This document shows positions 43,548 to 52,660 of a stretch of 64,000 nt of DNA, piece after piece. The DNA is from GWE2-40-63 sp050179685 (GTDB taxonomy: Bacteria > Bacteroidota > Bacteroidia > Bacteroidales > SZUA-534): assembly GCA_050179685.1 (NCBI GenBank), contig JBFXEW010000006.1:62001-126000 (forward strand), written 5' to 3'. The notes beneath the pieces were generated by a model that searched no databases, was not told where the DNA came from, and saw only the letters and a program-made list of their open reading frames with translations. How positions within the stretch are numbered: the first letter of the stretch is position 1; each line of letters begins with the position of its first letter. The position numbers and the translations under genes were made by a program.

Positions 43548-44002
43548 TCGCAAATGACAAGGAATGCAGCGCAAATCCTTCGGCTGGCAGCGCAGATTGA
43601 TAGGAATATAGCGCAAACGACACGAGATGCAGCGCAAACAACAATTCGTGTAGCGCAACTGGAAATGAATTCAACGCAAACCACGCTGTATAAAGCGCGA
43701 ACAACACGTGACTCAACGCAAACCCAAATGAATTCATCGCTAATTGAGATGGTTGAAGCGGGAACCCTGGTTTAAGTAGCGGAATTCACAATATAGGTAG
43801 CGGAAACTCCATTGTCAGTAGCGGGAGCCTTGATGAATGTAGCGGAAATGCCAATGTCAGTAGCGGGAATGCCCTTTAATGTTGCGGAAATCACAATGTA
43901 AGTAGCGGAATCATCATTTAATGGAGCGGGAACTCCATTTTATATACCGGGAATGCCTGTGTATGGTGCGGAAACCCTGGTGTTATCAACGGGGCTTTAA
44001 GT
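43548..44002. repeat. Tandem array with exact 21-nt period (22 units)
   Basis: A 7-nt core begins every 21 nt, without a single insertion or deletion, at 43548, 43569, 43590, 43611 and so on to 43989. Units 1-10 carry GCGCAAA, units 11-22 carry GCGGAAA or GCGGGAA. The 14 nt between cores vary but tend to end in TA or CA, and some recur (AATGAATTCA twice, ACCCTGGT twice, CATTGTCAGTA-like several times). Both strands have short frames of 7-residue repeats (for example AQTTRDA), but none has a start region or length suggesting a gene. It lies in the convergent gap between the lamin-tail gene and zupT. Confidence 0.92.
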
Positions 44003-44014
44003 TACCGTATTGGG

Positions 44015-44066
44015 TTGTCTTTTATTGAACCATTAAGTAGTTAAGGGGAGTTAAGTGTCCTACGCG
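44015..44066. repeat. 52-bp direct repeat, copy A
   Basis: Begins TTGTCTTTTATTGAACC and ends GTCCTACGCG. It is identical to 44231-44282 except for one base and is 216 bp away. Confidence 0.85.
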
Positions 44067-44230
44067 GAGAGTGTAAATTAAACGGTGTCAATAAATAATA
44101 ATTATTAAATTGACATAGTATGAAAGAAGAAAATTTGATTTCGAAGCCTTTAAAAGAGAGGCTATTGAAAAAGGGAGTGTACACTGAACTGTGTCAGAGT
44201 TAATATGTAAATATATTTAGGGTAAAGGTT
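44067..44230. mobile_element. Possible insertion-sequence end remnant between the 52-bp repeats
   Basis: Two related 21-mers in the same orientation, 44070-44090 (AGTGTAAATTAAAC... GTGTCA) and 44176-44196 (AGTGTACACTGAAC... GTGTCA), 17/21 identical, resemble termini of IS256-like elements (from memory). A 25-codon frame starting at 44110-44125 (MKEENLISKPLKERLLKKGV) runs to the second 21-mer and stops. This could be the extreme 5' end of a lost transposase. Evidence is thin; it may simply be decayed non-coding DNA. Confidence 0.3.
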
Positions 44231-44282
44231 TTGTCTTTTATTGAACCATTAAGTAGTTAAGGGAAGTTAAGTGTCCTACGCG
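44231..44282. repeat. 52-bp direct repeat, copy B
   Basis: Second copy of 44015-44066 (one mismatch). It is followed by GAGGAAATTTTCTGATTTCG and a CCTACG/CGTAGG inverted pair. Confidence 0.85.
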
Positions 44283-44624
44283 AGGAAATTTTCTGATTTC
44301 GTAGGGTGAGTTTATCTTCGCTATGAAGTACAGGGGTTCGATTGCGTTCCTTAGGGATTTCGTAGTTGCAATTGTTCGAATTCAAAGCTGCACGTGGGCA
44401 AACAGGTTAGAATAAGAGCTGGTGGTTGATGGCCAGGTAATTGAAGAGGCTTTGCACCATAGGGTTGTCGTTGTTGTAGTATTTCTTATGGAAACTCCGG
44501 TGAAAGTATTTATCTGTATTGGAAAGTAAAGGTAAGCTGCATCGAAATAAATACAGCAGGCAGCAAAAGAAAATAAACAATGAGTATTGGCTGTAGTTAT
44601 CAGTAAACAGTTGGTGGCCAGACT
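44283..44624. other. Gene-free stretch between repeats and zupT
   Basis: No supportable gene. On the minus strand there is a frame without an ATG that ends KKYYNNDNPMVQSLFNYLAI... at about 44411 and contains a hydrophobic segment. It could be the decayed C-terminus of a protein, but no family is recognised. Confidence 0.4.
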
Positions 44625-45449
44625 TTACATAAACAGCAAGAGGCTTACAGCCATTATGGCCATTCCTGAAACCAGTCCATAAATGGAGATGTGGTGCTCG
44701 CCGTATTCTTCGGCGGTGGGTAGCAGTTCATCGAGCGAAATAAAGACCATAATTCCGGCTACGGTTCCAAACATTACTCCCGATATATTGGGGTTCATTC
44801 CTCCGGCTATAAAATAAATGAGTACAAAACCCACCAGCGCTCCAACCGGTTCGGCCAGGCCTGAAAGAAAGGAAAGAAGAAAAGCTTTCCGACGGTTTCC
44901 GGTAGCATAATACACAGGTACTGAAACGGCAATGCCCTCAGGAATGTTGTGAATGGCTATGGCAAAGGCAATGGGAATAGCCACTTCAGGGTCGGCTAAA
45001 CCAGCAGCAAAGGTGGCAATTCCTTCGGGAAAATTGTGAATAGCAATGGCCAGTGCTGAGAAAATTCCCATACGGGCCAGTTTTTTGTTTTTTTCAATTT
45101 TATATTCGGCTTTATCAATTTCCTCGATGCTTCGTATTTCGTGCGGGTTTTCGTACGAAGGAATTAACATGTCGATTAGGGCAATGAATGCGATGCCCCC
45201 AAAAAAGGCCAGCAGGGCAAAACCATAGCTTGCTTTTTGGCTGTATAGTTCAGCAAAGCTTTGAACCGATTTTTGAAAAATCTCGACCAGTGAAACAAAA
45301 ATCATCACTCCGGCCGAAAAGCCCAGTGAATAAGTTAGGAATCGGGTATTGGTACGTTTGGTGAAAAATGCCAATGCACTGCCAATACCTGTCGATAGGC
45401 CTGCAAATAAGGTTAAGGCAAATGCAAAGAGTACGTTCTCGGTATTCAT
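44625..45449 (-). CDS. zupT: ZIP family metal transporter (ZupT-like)
   Basis: 274 residues, eight membrane helices. ZIP signatures are AIAIHNFPEGIATFAAGL (helix 4) and AIAIHNIPEGIAVSVPVYYATGNRRKAF (helix 5), which carry the His/Asn/Glu metal-site residues. A variable His-poor acidic loop (ENPHEIRSIEEIDKAEYKIEKNKK) lies between helices 3 and 4. ZupT imports Zn2+ and other divalent metals. It lies 16 nt after the small secreted protein gene upstream on the same strand. Confidence 0.92.
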   Translation of the reverse strand: MNTENVLFAFALTLFAGLSTGIGSALAFFTKRTNTRFLTYSLGFSAGVMIFVSLVEIFQKSVQSFAELYSQKASYGFALLAFFGGIAFIALIDMLIPSYENPHEIRSIEEIDKAEYKIEKNKKLARMGIFSALAIAIHNFPEGIATFAAGLADPEVAIPIAFAIAIHNIPEGIAVSVPVYYATGNRRKAFLLSFLSGLAEPVGALVGFVLIYFIAGGMNPNISGVMFGTVAGIMVFISLDELLPTAEEYGEHHISIYGLVSGMAIMAVSLLLFM

Positions 45450-45465
45450 GCCTTTATTGAAGTAA

Positions 45466-45909
45466 TTAATCGGTTACTAAAGAAACCACACAAACGCCGC
45501 AGCCTTCCTGGCCATCTTTAAAATACATGGTTAAGTAATAGGGCCCTGTTTTGGTGCACATAAAATCGAAAGCTTTGTATTCTTTATCGGTTTCGGCATT
45601 GTAGTTACCGCCAAATTTTGAATAGTCGCTGTTCAGTTCGATGATGGTGCTACCTGGTTTCGAGGGGTCGTTACATACCGAGAAGCGGTAATGATTCCCC
45701 TTGCTTAGCATCATTACAAATTTTCCTTCGGAACGATTTTTTGTGCTTTTCGATTCGGCAAAGCGGATGCGGAAATGCTTAATGTATTTTGTATTGCCCG
45801 AACCCGATGCACAATTGTCTATTAAGGCCTGATCGCACTGGGCTTCGGCCTGGTTAGTTAAACCAAGCATCAGGAAACTAAAGAATATTAGTGTTAGGTA
45901 TTTAATCAT
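45466..45909 (-). CDS. Small secreted protein, unknown function
   Basis: 147 residues with a signal peptide (LTLIFFSFLMLGLTNQAEAQ). The mature ~125 residues are beta-rich with paired cysteines (Cys-x-x-Ala ... DNCASG, FSVCNDP, FMCTKTG, GCGVCVVSL), suggesting disulfides and a small Ig-like or C2-like sandwich. I recognise no family. It lies between zupT (16 nt) and another secreted unknown (25 nt), so the three may form one minus-strand unit. Confidence 0.7.
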   Translation of the reverse strand: MIKYLTLIFFSFLMLGLTNQAEAQCDQALIDNCASGSGNTKYIKHFRIRFAESKSTKNRSEGKFVMMLSKGNHYRFSVCNDPSKPGSTIIELNSDYSKFGGNYNAETDKEYKAFDFMCTKTGPYYLTMYFKDGQEGCGVCVVSLVTD

Positions 45910-45934
45910 AGATCAAAAATAGGAATATTTTTGA

Positions 45935-46819
45935 TTAATTGTTTTGTTGTTTTTCTTGTTCCAGTGCTTCCAAATCAAGTTTAATAACAAAGTTTCCATG
46001 AACAAAGCTTATTTTACTTTCCAGCTTGCTTATTTCGGTTTGGTTTAGCCTTATTTTAAGAGGTTCTCCTTCGGCTTGAGTAAACGTATCATCTCCGGCA
46101 TTGGGATCGAAGAAAACGGGAATCCCATCTTTTTCAATTTCATTTCCGGCTTTTAACTGGCGCAGGTCGTTAGGAGTAATCTGGATTACTCCCCCGCTGT
46201 TAGGATCGACCATAAGCGCATTTTTTAATCCATAATCGGCCGATGAATTTTCTTCCTCGTCACCTTTGGGGATATACATTTCTTTTTTCACCAGAATCCG
46301 AATGTAATTGAGGAATTTTTCGTCGCGATAAATGTAATAATTGTCGCCAATGGTGTAGGCATCAACGCGGTATATTTGCGGTTCAATTTTTCGACATCCT
46401 TTGGGAGTGGCTGTGCAATCAACTTCTTTAATTTCGCCGGTTTTTAGGTTAATCTCTTTAAAAAGATTCCGGTAAATGTCGTAATTCACATAAAAATAGT
46501 CGCCCGATTCGTCGAAAACGCTATTGTATAGTTCGCAACGGTTGTCGTCGAGTTTAATTTTATATTTCTCTTCCCAGGTGTATAGGTTGTAAACAATTAA
46601 GTAAACATATTTTGACTTTTCGCCACGGAACGTTGCCACCAGGTAATTACCATGCTCGTCGACCATAAGCTCAAGAACCTTGCTTTTTTTATGATTGGGA
46701 CCTTTTATACGTTCCTGAAAACGATAACCCGTAGTTGGTTTGTTTATTGGTTGGGTTTGTGAATACGCAAAAATGCCGGATGCGCCTATAATGATAGCGA
46801 TTAAGAGAATTTTCTTCAT
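45935..46819 (-). CDS. Secreted protein of unknown function
   Basis: 294 residues from the ATG at 46819, chosen because MKKILLIAIIIGASGIFAYSQ is a typical signal peptide; an upstream in-frame ATG at 46855 would add 12 residues. The body (~40-200) has repeated GNYLVATFRGEKSKYVYLIVYNL and DYFYVNYDIYRNLFKEINLKTGEI segments like a beta-propeller blade pattern. The C-terminus is charged with QQNN. No enzymatic motif is seen. Confidence 0.65.
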   Translation of the reverse strand: MKKILLIAIIIGASGIFAYSQTQPINKPTTGYRFQERIKGPNHKKSKVLELMVDEHGNYLVATFRGEKSKYVYLIVYNLYTWEEKYKIKLDDNRCELYNSVFDESGDYFYVNYDIYRNLFKEINLKTGEIKEVDCTATPKGCRKIEPQIYRVDAYTIGDNYYIYRDEKFLNYIRILVKKEMYIPKGDEEENSSADYGLKNALMVDPNSGGVIQITPNDLRQLKAGNEIEKDGIPVFFDPNAGDDTFTQAEGEPLKIRLNQTEISKLESKISFVHGNFVIKLDLEALEQEKQQNN

Positions 46820-46916
46820 AATTTCGAGCGTTTTTTTGGTATTGTTCTTTAACAAATGTAAAAATAGGAAATTATGCGATTAGCTTCGCAATAAATTCTG
46901 GCTAATCGCAATTAAT

Positions 46917-48470
46917 TTATCCTTCAATTTTTTTCAATAAGTTGGTCATGCTTGTTTTTCCTACTACAATTTCTTTTACTTTATCGACAGGTATCCGCTC
47001 TTGTTGCATGGTGTCGCGGTCTCGCAGGGTAACTTTATTGTCAGTTAATGTATCGTGATCAACGGTAATGCAATAAGGAGTTCCAATAGCGTCTTGTCGG
47101 CGGTAGCGTTTACCAATGGAGTCTTTTTCTTCGTAAATACAATTCACATCGAATTTTAAATCGTTGAGAATCTCACGGGCTTTTTCGGGCAATCCGTCTT
47201 TACGAAGCAGCGGAAGCACAGCCAGCTTAACCGGAGCCAATTCGGGCGGAATGCGCAAGACCACACGGGTGTCGGTTTTGCCGTCCTGTTCAATGGTTTC
47301 TTCGTCGTATGCGTTCGACAGAATCAAGAGGAACATACGGTCAAGCCCAATTGAGGTTTCTATTACGTAAGGAATGTAGTTCTTATTCAGTTCCGGATCG
47401 AAATACTGGATTTTTTTGCCGCTGTATTCCTGATGTTGCGACAAATCGAAGTCGGTACGCGAATGAATTCCTTCCACTTCTTTAAAACCGATGGGGAATT
47501 CAAACTCAATATCAGTGGCGGCGTTGGCGTAATGCGCCAGTTTGTCGTGATCGTGGAAGCGGTATTTTTTGGTGTTGAATCCAAGTGCCTGATGCCATTT
47601 TAAACGGGTTTCTTTCCACTTGGCAAACCACTCCAATTCTTCGCCCGGACGCACAAAAAACTGCATCTCCATTTGTTCAAATTCGCGCATACGGAAAATA
47701 AACTGGCGGGCAACAATTTCGTTACGGAACGCTTTACCAATTTGGGCAATTCCAAAGGGAATTTTCATGCGTCCGCTTTTTTGAACGTTCAGATAATTAA
47801 CAAAAATTCCCTGTGCGGTTTCGGGACGCAGGTAAATGCTGCTGGCATCTTCGCTAACCGAGCCCAGTTTGGTTTCGAACATCAGGTTAAACTGGCGCAC
47901 ATCGGTCCAGTTTTTTGAACCCGAAATGGGGCAAACAATTTCGCAATCCTCGATAATTTGTTTTACTTCAGTTAAATTTTCGGTTTCAAGAGCTGTTACA
48001 AAGCGTTTTTTTATGAGATCGATTTTTTCCTGGTTGGCAATTACCCGTTGATTGGTTGCGCGGAATTGGGCTTCGTCGAATGCATCGCCAAATTTAGCAG
48101 CAGCTTTTTCAATTTCTTTTGATATTTTGGCTTCAATTTTTTCAAGGTGTTCTTCAATAAGCACATCGGCACGGTAACGCTTTTTTGAGTCTTTATTGTC
48201 GATAAGCGGATCGTTAAAAGCTCCCACGTGTCCCGATGCTTTCCATACGGTAGGATGCATAAAAATAGCGGCATCAATCCCAACAATGTTTTCGTTAAGT
48301 TTTACCATGGAGTCCCACCAGTATTTTTTTATGTTGTTTTTGAGCTCCGAGCCGTATTGACCATAATCGTAAACAGCACTTAATCCGTCGTATAATTCAC
48401 TCGATTGGAAAATAAACCCGTACTCTTTTGAGTGGGCAATAATTTTTTTGAAAACATCTTCTTGAGCCAT
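46917..48470 (-). CDS. glyS: Glycyl-tRNA synthetase (single-chain, dimeric type)
   Basis: 517 residues. Class II synthetase of the archaeal/eukaryotic/Firmicute type, not the alpha2beta2 type. Motif 2 is FGIAQIGKAFRNEIVARQFIFRMREFEQMEMQFF; motif 3 is YVIETSIGLDRMFLLIL; the C-terminal anticodon-binding domain ends with IPVDKVKEIVVGKTSMTNLL. The N-terminal half has the GIDAAIFMHPTVWKASGHV motif. On the minus strand a -7-like TATTTTTG lies at 48501-48494. Confidence 0.96.
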   Translation of the reverse strand: MAQEDVFKKIIAHSKEYGFIFQSSELYDGLSAVYDYGQYGSELKNNIKKYWWDSMVKLNENIVGIDAAIFMHPTVWKASGHVGAFNDPLIDNKDSKKRYRADVLIEEHLEKIEAKISKEIEKAAAKFGDAFDEAQFRATNQRVIANQEKIDLIKKRFVTALETENLTEVKQIIEDCEIVCPISGSKNWTDVRQFNLMFETKLGSVSEDASSIYLRPETAQGIFVNYLNVQKSGRMKIPFGIAQIGKAFRNEIVARQFIFRMREFEQMEMQFFVRPGEELEWFAKWKETRLKWHQALGFNTKKYRFHDHDKLAHYANAATDIEFEFPIGFKEVEGIHSRTDFDLSQHQEYSGKKIQYFDPELNKNYIPYVIETSIGLDRMFLLILSNAYDEETIEQDGKTDTRVVLRIPPELAPVKLAVLPLLRKDGLPEKAREILNDLKFDVNCIYEEKDSIGKRYRRQDAIGTPYCITVDHDTLTDNKVTLRDRDTMQQERIPVDKVKEIVVGKTSMTNLLKKIEG

Positions 48471-48743
48471 ATAAATATATTTTAATCAACTCGCAAAAAT
48501 AGCTGAATAGTTGACTTATAAAAAATTTATTTAATTATTGTTGGTGTAAACAGGATTAAGTTAGCTGAACTAATCGGGCTGTAATCAGCGGGTTTTATTT
48601 CGATGATTAAAAGCGCTGCTTTTCTCAAAGGTAAGTACTGGCATAAAAGTTTTATATGAAAATATAAGCATTCGGGAAGCTATTTTGCCGTGGGCTCCCT
48701 TAATTTTTATATTTTTGATGCACAATTGAACGTTTAAAAAAGC

Positions 48744-51485
48744 ATGAATAAAAAGCCAGGATTTATTATTGTAATTGTAGTTTTTGTAACGGTAATTGTT
48801 GGGTTTTATATTTACCTTAAAAAGCAGCAGAGTCCGAAAATTGATGCCTTTGCAGCCATTCCGGTTAATGCGGCTTTAGTAGCTGAAATAAACAATCCCG
48901 CACTTTTTCTTCAGGAGGTTTCGCAAAATAACCGTTTGGCCAATCACTTACAGGACTTGCCCGAACTCTCGGTAGTAGCCAATAAAATGCTTGTGATCGA
49001 TTCGCTTTTAAAATCCAATGAAAAATTACTGACCGACGGACGCGACAAAATACTTAGTTTGTCGTTACACGAAGTGGGCAACAAACAATTTGAGCTGCTT
49101 TATTTAATGCACCTTTCGGGACGATTCGAGGCAAATCAGTTTTTTAAGCAATTACATGCTACGGTTTTAAAACCCGAAAATTTGTCGGAAGGAAAGTACA
49201 ATCAGGTAAAAGTTTATACTTATAAGAACTCGCATTCCAATGTTTTCTACGCTTACCATCGGGGCATATTAATGGCCAGTGAATCGGAACTTTTATTACA
49301 GGATGCCTTGCGTCAGGTTGAAGTGGATACTGGTTTGGGAAGTCAAAACGGACTTCAGAACCTGAGAAAAACAGCCGGAAAGCATGCCGATGCAAACATC
49401 TACCTGAATTTTAAACGATTTGACACCTTTTACACCAAGCTGATAGCTGATAAATTTTTAAAAGAACGCAATATTAATCAGTTGGGCGAATGGAGTGTGC
49501 TCGATTTGAATTTTAAAAACCAAACCTGGCTGGTAAATGGCTTTACGCAAAACGCCCATAATCCGGCACATTTTTATTCCTTACTGGAATCTCAGGAACC
49601 GCAAAACCTGAAGTTTACCAAATGGGTTCCTACAGGAGCAGAATCGTTTGCTGCTTTTGGCATCAGCAACCTGGCCCGTTTCGAAGAGCAGTTGCAAAAG
49701 CACATGGCGGCCATAAACCAAAGCGAACGGCACGAAATAAACCAAAAACAATTGGTGGCTGTTCTTGGACCAAATTATGAAAAAGATTTACTGGCTATTT
49801 TTGATAAAGAACTGGCACAGGTAAATTACGCCAACGGTTCAACTTTGTTTTATATCAGAACCAAAGGTTATCACGATGCCAATGAGTTGATTCAAAAATG
49901 GATTACCCATTATGCCAAAGTCGAAGGAATTTCGAAACAAAGCCTTACCCACGAATACAAAATTGACAACGAAACCAAGTTTCCGATTTACCGGTTTCCT
50001 ACCACGTATTTTCCGGTGCGTATGTTTGGCCCCTGGTTTAAAGCCTGTTCGGCAACTTATGTAAGCGTTTTCGACGATTTTCTGATTTTTGGGGAATCAG
50101 TTCACGCCCTATCGCGGGTTATATATAATAATGTGCTTCAAAAAACCATGGCCTTCGACGGAGCTTACAACCAGTATTCCGACTTTTTGTCGAATAAGGT
50201 TAATTTTTATGCTTTTGTTTCTTTAACCGGAAGCACCGGTTTTCTGAATGAATTTTTAACACCCGATGCTTTTGCTTATTTTAAACAGCATCAATCCATA
50301 CTGCGCGATTTTTATGCAGTGTCGTGGCAAATTGCATCGGAAAATAACATGTACTACAATAATTTTTTGTTCCGGCATCAACCTTCGAACAAAATAAAAG
50401 CGGCAACTGAATGGGAAACCCGGCTCGACACTACCATAGCTTTTAAGCCACAACTGGTAGTTAATCATTACAACAACGAGAAGGAGATTCTGGTGCAGGA
50501 CATGAAAAATACCGTTTATTTAATCAATAAAACCGGCCGGATACTTTGGAAAAAGAAATTGGAAGAGCCCATTTTAAGCGAAGTTACCCAGATTGATTAT
50601 TACAAAAATGGTAAGTTGCAATACCTGTTTAATACCGAAAGCCAGATTCATTTACTCGATCGGAACGGAAATTTTGTTGAGCGCTATCCGATTAACTTGC
50701 CTGCCAAAGCGGTAAATGCCTTATCGATTTTTGATTACGATAAGCGAAAAAACTATCGGATTTTTGTGCCCACAGCCGACAAACAGGTTTATTGCTACGA
50801 TATTGAAGGGCGGATAGTAACCGGGTTCAATTTTAAAGGAGCCGATAATCCAATTATATCGCCCGTGCAATATGTTCGCGATAAGAATAATGATTATATT
50901 TTGGTTACTGATGTTTCACGAATTTACATTCTCGATCGCAGAGGAAATCCCCGCTTAAAACTAAACAAACAGTTTAATCCATCGCGTAACAATTTGTTCG
51001 AATACCAGGCGGGTACAGCCACCCGCCCGGGGCGTTTAATTCGTACCGACGAAGGTGGAACACTTTATTATATTTATTTTAACGGCGAAGTAGAATCGCA
51101 ACCCATTGCCGATTTTTCACCCTTACATTATTTTAAGTTCGAAGATGTTACAGGCGACCATATTGCCGACATGGTATTTGTCGATAAAAATAAACTTACC
51201 GTTTACTCTGTTGCCGGCAAAAAGCAATATGAACATACTTTTTCCACTGAAATAAAGCACGAACCGGCATTTTATCAATTCTCAGCCAAACAAACAGCCA
51301 TTGGCATAACCGAGGTCGGATCGCAAAAGATTTATCTTTTTAACACTCGTGGAAAGTTTATGGAAGGCTTTCCGCTACCGGGCAAAACCCGTTTTAGCAT
51401 TGGTGTTTTGGAGCCGGGATCGGCACGCTTTAATCTTGTAGTGGGCGGCGATGAGCAATACCTGTTTAATTTTAAATTAAACTAA
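48744..51485 (+). CDS. Large membrane-anchored protein, DUF3352-like plus beta-propeller
   Basis: 913 residues. One N-terminal membrane helix (FIIVIVVFVTVIVGFYIYL, 7-26) places most of the protein in the periplasm. The first ~550 residues begin IDAFAAIPVNAALVAEINNPALFLQEV, reminiscent of DUF3352-type proteins. From ~570 the pattern changes to repeated VNHYNNEKEILVQDMKNTVYLINKTGRILWKKKL-like units (VYLINKTG, IHLLDRNG, IYILDRRG, VYCYDIEG), a PQQ/WD-like beta-propeller. Function unknown. It is followed after 4 nt by the MntP-like gene and then DUF4834. Confidence 0.75.
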   Translation: MNKKPGFIIVIVVFVTVIVGFYIYLKKQQSPKIDAFAAIPVNAALVAEINNPALFLQEVSQNNRLANHLQDLPELSVVANKMLVIDSLLKSNEKLLTDGRDKILSLSLHEVGNKQFELLYLMHLSGRFEANQFFKQLHATVLKPENLSEGKYNQVKVYTYKNSHSNVFYAYHRGILMASESELLLQDALRQVEVDTGLGSQNGLQNLRKTAGKHADANIYLNFKRFDTFYTKLIADKFLKERNINQLGEWSVLDLNFKNQTWLVNGFTQNAHNPAHFYSLLESQEPQNLKFTKWVPTGAESFAAFGISNLARFEEQLQKHMAAINQSERHEINQKQLVAVLGPNYEKDLLAIFDKELAQVNYANGSTLFYIRTKGYHDANELIQKWITHYAKVEGISKQSLTHEYKIDNETKFPIYRFPTTYFPVRMFGPWFKACSATYVSVFDDFLIFGESVHALSRVIYNNVLQKTMAFDGAYNQYSDFLSNKVNFYAFVSLTGSTGFLNEFLTPDAFAYFKQHQSILRDFYAVSWQIASENNMYYNNFLFRHQPSNKIKAATEWETRLDTTIAFKPQLVVNHYNNEKEILVQDMKNTVYLINKTGRILWKKKLEEPILSEVTQIDYYKNGKLQYLFNTESQIHLLDRNGNFVERYPINLPAKAVNALSIFDYDKRKNYRIFVPTADKQVYCYDIEGRIVTGFNFKGADNPIISPVQYVRDKNNDYILVTDVSRIYILDRRGNPRLKLNKQFNPSRNNLFEYQAGTATRPGRLIRTDEGGTLYYIYFNGEVESQPIADFSPLHYFKFEDVTGDHIADMVFVDKNKLTVYSVAGKKQYEHTFSTEIKHEPAFYQFSAKQTAIGITEVGSQKIYLFNTRGKFMEGFPLPGKTRFSIGVLEPGSARFNLVVGGDEQYLFNFKLN

Positions 51486-51489
51486 TGTC

Positions 51490-52035
51490 ATGATTTTTAC
51501 TTTTTATATATTTTCTCTTTTTCTCTTGGGCATTGAACTGTTTTTAATGGCTTCAATAACTGCATTTTTTCAAAAGAAAGTGTTTATTGCCGATGGATTT
51601 AAGTTGCTGGGAGCCGCAATAATCGCCTCGTTGGTATTAGGTGCCGGGTTATTTTTAGGGAATGTGGTTGGCGATGCCTGGCCGCAATTCAACAACTGGT
51701 ATGCAGCAAGCTTGTTTTTTATTTTTTCAATAAAAATGCTTTTCGACGGGTTTAAACTAAACAGGCTGAAGCGTGCAGTTAATCCCATCGACAAACAGGG
51801 ATATCGAATACTTACGGTGCTTATGCTTATTAATAGTTTTTTTGCAGGTCTGGGGTTCGGATTGTTGGAACAAACAGTCATAAATTTGTTATATGGACTG
51901 ACAATATTTGTCTTTTTTGCATTGGTAGGATATTTGATGGGTTTCCGGATGAAAAAATTAAAACAAGGCCGCTACGAATTGTTTGCCGCTATATTTTACC
52001 TGGTCATAGCAATCGCAATTGCCATTAATAATTAG
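51490..52035 (+). CDS. MntP-like membrane protein (putative metal efflux)
   Basis: 181 residues with six hydrophobic helices. Its layout and the segment NNWYAASLFFIFSIKMLFDGFKL match MntP manganese exporters (compare the family N-x-W-x-A ... F-x-G/S-x-x-M-x-x-E/D-G-F block), and a second half (AGLGFGLLEQTVINLL ... GYLMGFRMKKLKQGRYELFAA) matches the inverted repeat. The family's conserved helix-1 M-x-x-D-A-F-A-x-S is replaced by LGIELFLMAS, so the metal-binding Asp is missing or shifted. The assignment is a fold-level guess. Confidence 0.5.
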   Translation: MIFTFYIFSLFLLGIELFLMASITAFFQKKVFIADGFKLLGAAIIASLVLGAGLFLGNVVGDAWPQFNNWYAASLFFIFSIKMLFDGFKLNRLKRAVNPIDKQGYRILTVLMLINSFFAGLGFGLLEQTVINLLYGLTIFVFFALVGYLMGFRMKKLKQGRYELFAAIFYLVIAIAIAINN

Positions 52036-52039
52036 TATT

Positions 52040-52270
52040 ATGTTGAAATTTTTATTGATATTTTTTATAGTTATCTATTTACTCGGATTGTTAGTTAAAT
52101 GGTTCTTTGCCTCATTAATAAATAAGGCATCATCGGGTGCAGGATTCGATTCCGGTCGCGAAAACCGGCGGAAAGAAGGTGAAGTTTCGGTTGATAAAAC
52201 ACCGGGAAAATCGAAGCTGTTTACCAAAGACGAAGGAGAATATGTTGATTATGAGGAGATAAAAGATTAA
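52040..52270 (+). CDS. DUF4834 family small protein
   Basis: 76 residues from the ATG at 52040 (MLKFLLIFFIVIYLLGLLV), preferred to an in-frame ATG 21 nt upstream that lies inside the preceding gene. One N-terminal membrane helix is followed by a Gly/Ser-rich linker and the conserved tail RKEGEVSVDKTPGKSK ... DEGEYVDYEEIKD, characteristic of DUF4834 in Bacteroidetes. Function unknown. Confidence 0.82.
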   Translation: MLKFLLIFFIVIYLLGLLVKWFFASLINKASSGAGFDSGRENRRKEGEVSVDKTPGKSKLFTKDEGEYVDYEEIKD

Positions 52271-52382
52271 TCGAAGCTTTTTAACAAAAAAGAAATTTTA
52301 TTTGCTTGAATTAAACAAATATTCTATATTCGCAGACCTAAATAATTGCCTTGTGGCAGGCCTAATTCCGATAAATCGGGAA

Positions 52383-52660
52383 AGCTCCCGCCACTGAGCA
52401 TCAGACGAGAAAAGAGAAATACTTTAATTGTCTGAATGGATTAAATAAGAAAGACCACGCCCAGGTGGCGGAACCGACGAAGGAGCTCCCGCCACTGAGC
52501 ATCAGACGAGAAAAGAGAAATACTTTAATTGTTTGAATGGATTAAATAAGAAAGACCACGCCCAGGTGGCGGAACCGACGAAGGAGCTCCCGCCACTTAG
52601 CGTCAGACGAGAAAAGAAAAAAACTTTAATTGTCTGAATGGATTAAATAAGAAAGACCAC
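52383..52660 (+). repeat. 101-bp tandem repeats carrying tRNA-Leu 5' stubs
   Basis: Units begin at 52383, 52484 and 52585 (AGCTCCCGCCACTGAGC...), exactly 101 bp apart and nearly identical. Each ends with GCCCAGGTGGCGGAA, the first 15 nt of tRNA-Leu. In units 1 and 2 the tRNA breaks off and continues CCGACGAAGG into the next unit; only unit 3 continues into the full tRNA (52661). The stub GTGGCGG can pair with CCGCCAC at the start of the next unit. Common part before each stub: TCTGAATGGATTAAATAAG-like AT-rich sequence that is probably the tRNA promoter. Confidence 0.9.

Noticed and set aside
43531..43775. ORFs with 7-residue repeats (AQTTRDA on plus, FALxxxx on minus)
   Set aside because: Direct consequence of the 21-nt DNA period. 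They cover only half of the array and stop within it, and no signal peptide or conserved start is seen. A decayed coding origin cannot be fully excluded.
44411..44640. Minus-strand frame ending NPMVQSLFNYLAI next to zupT
   Set aside because: No ATG start, only a possible TTG; no recognised family; overlaps the zupT stop region. Mentioned only as part of the gene-free stretch.
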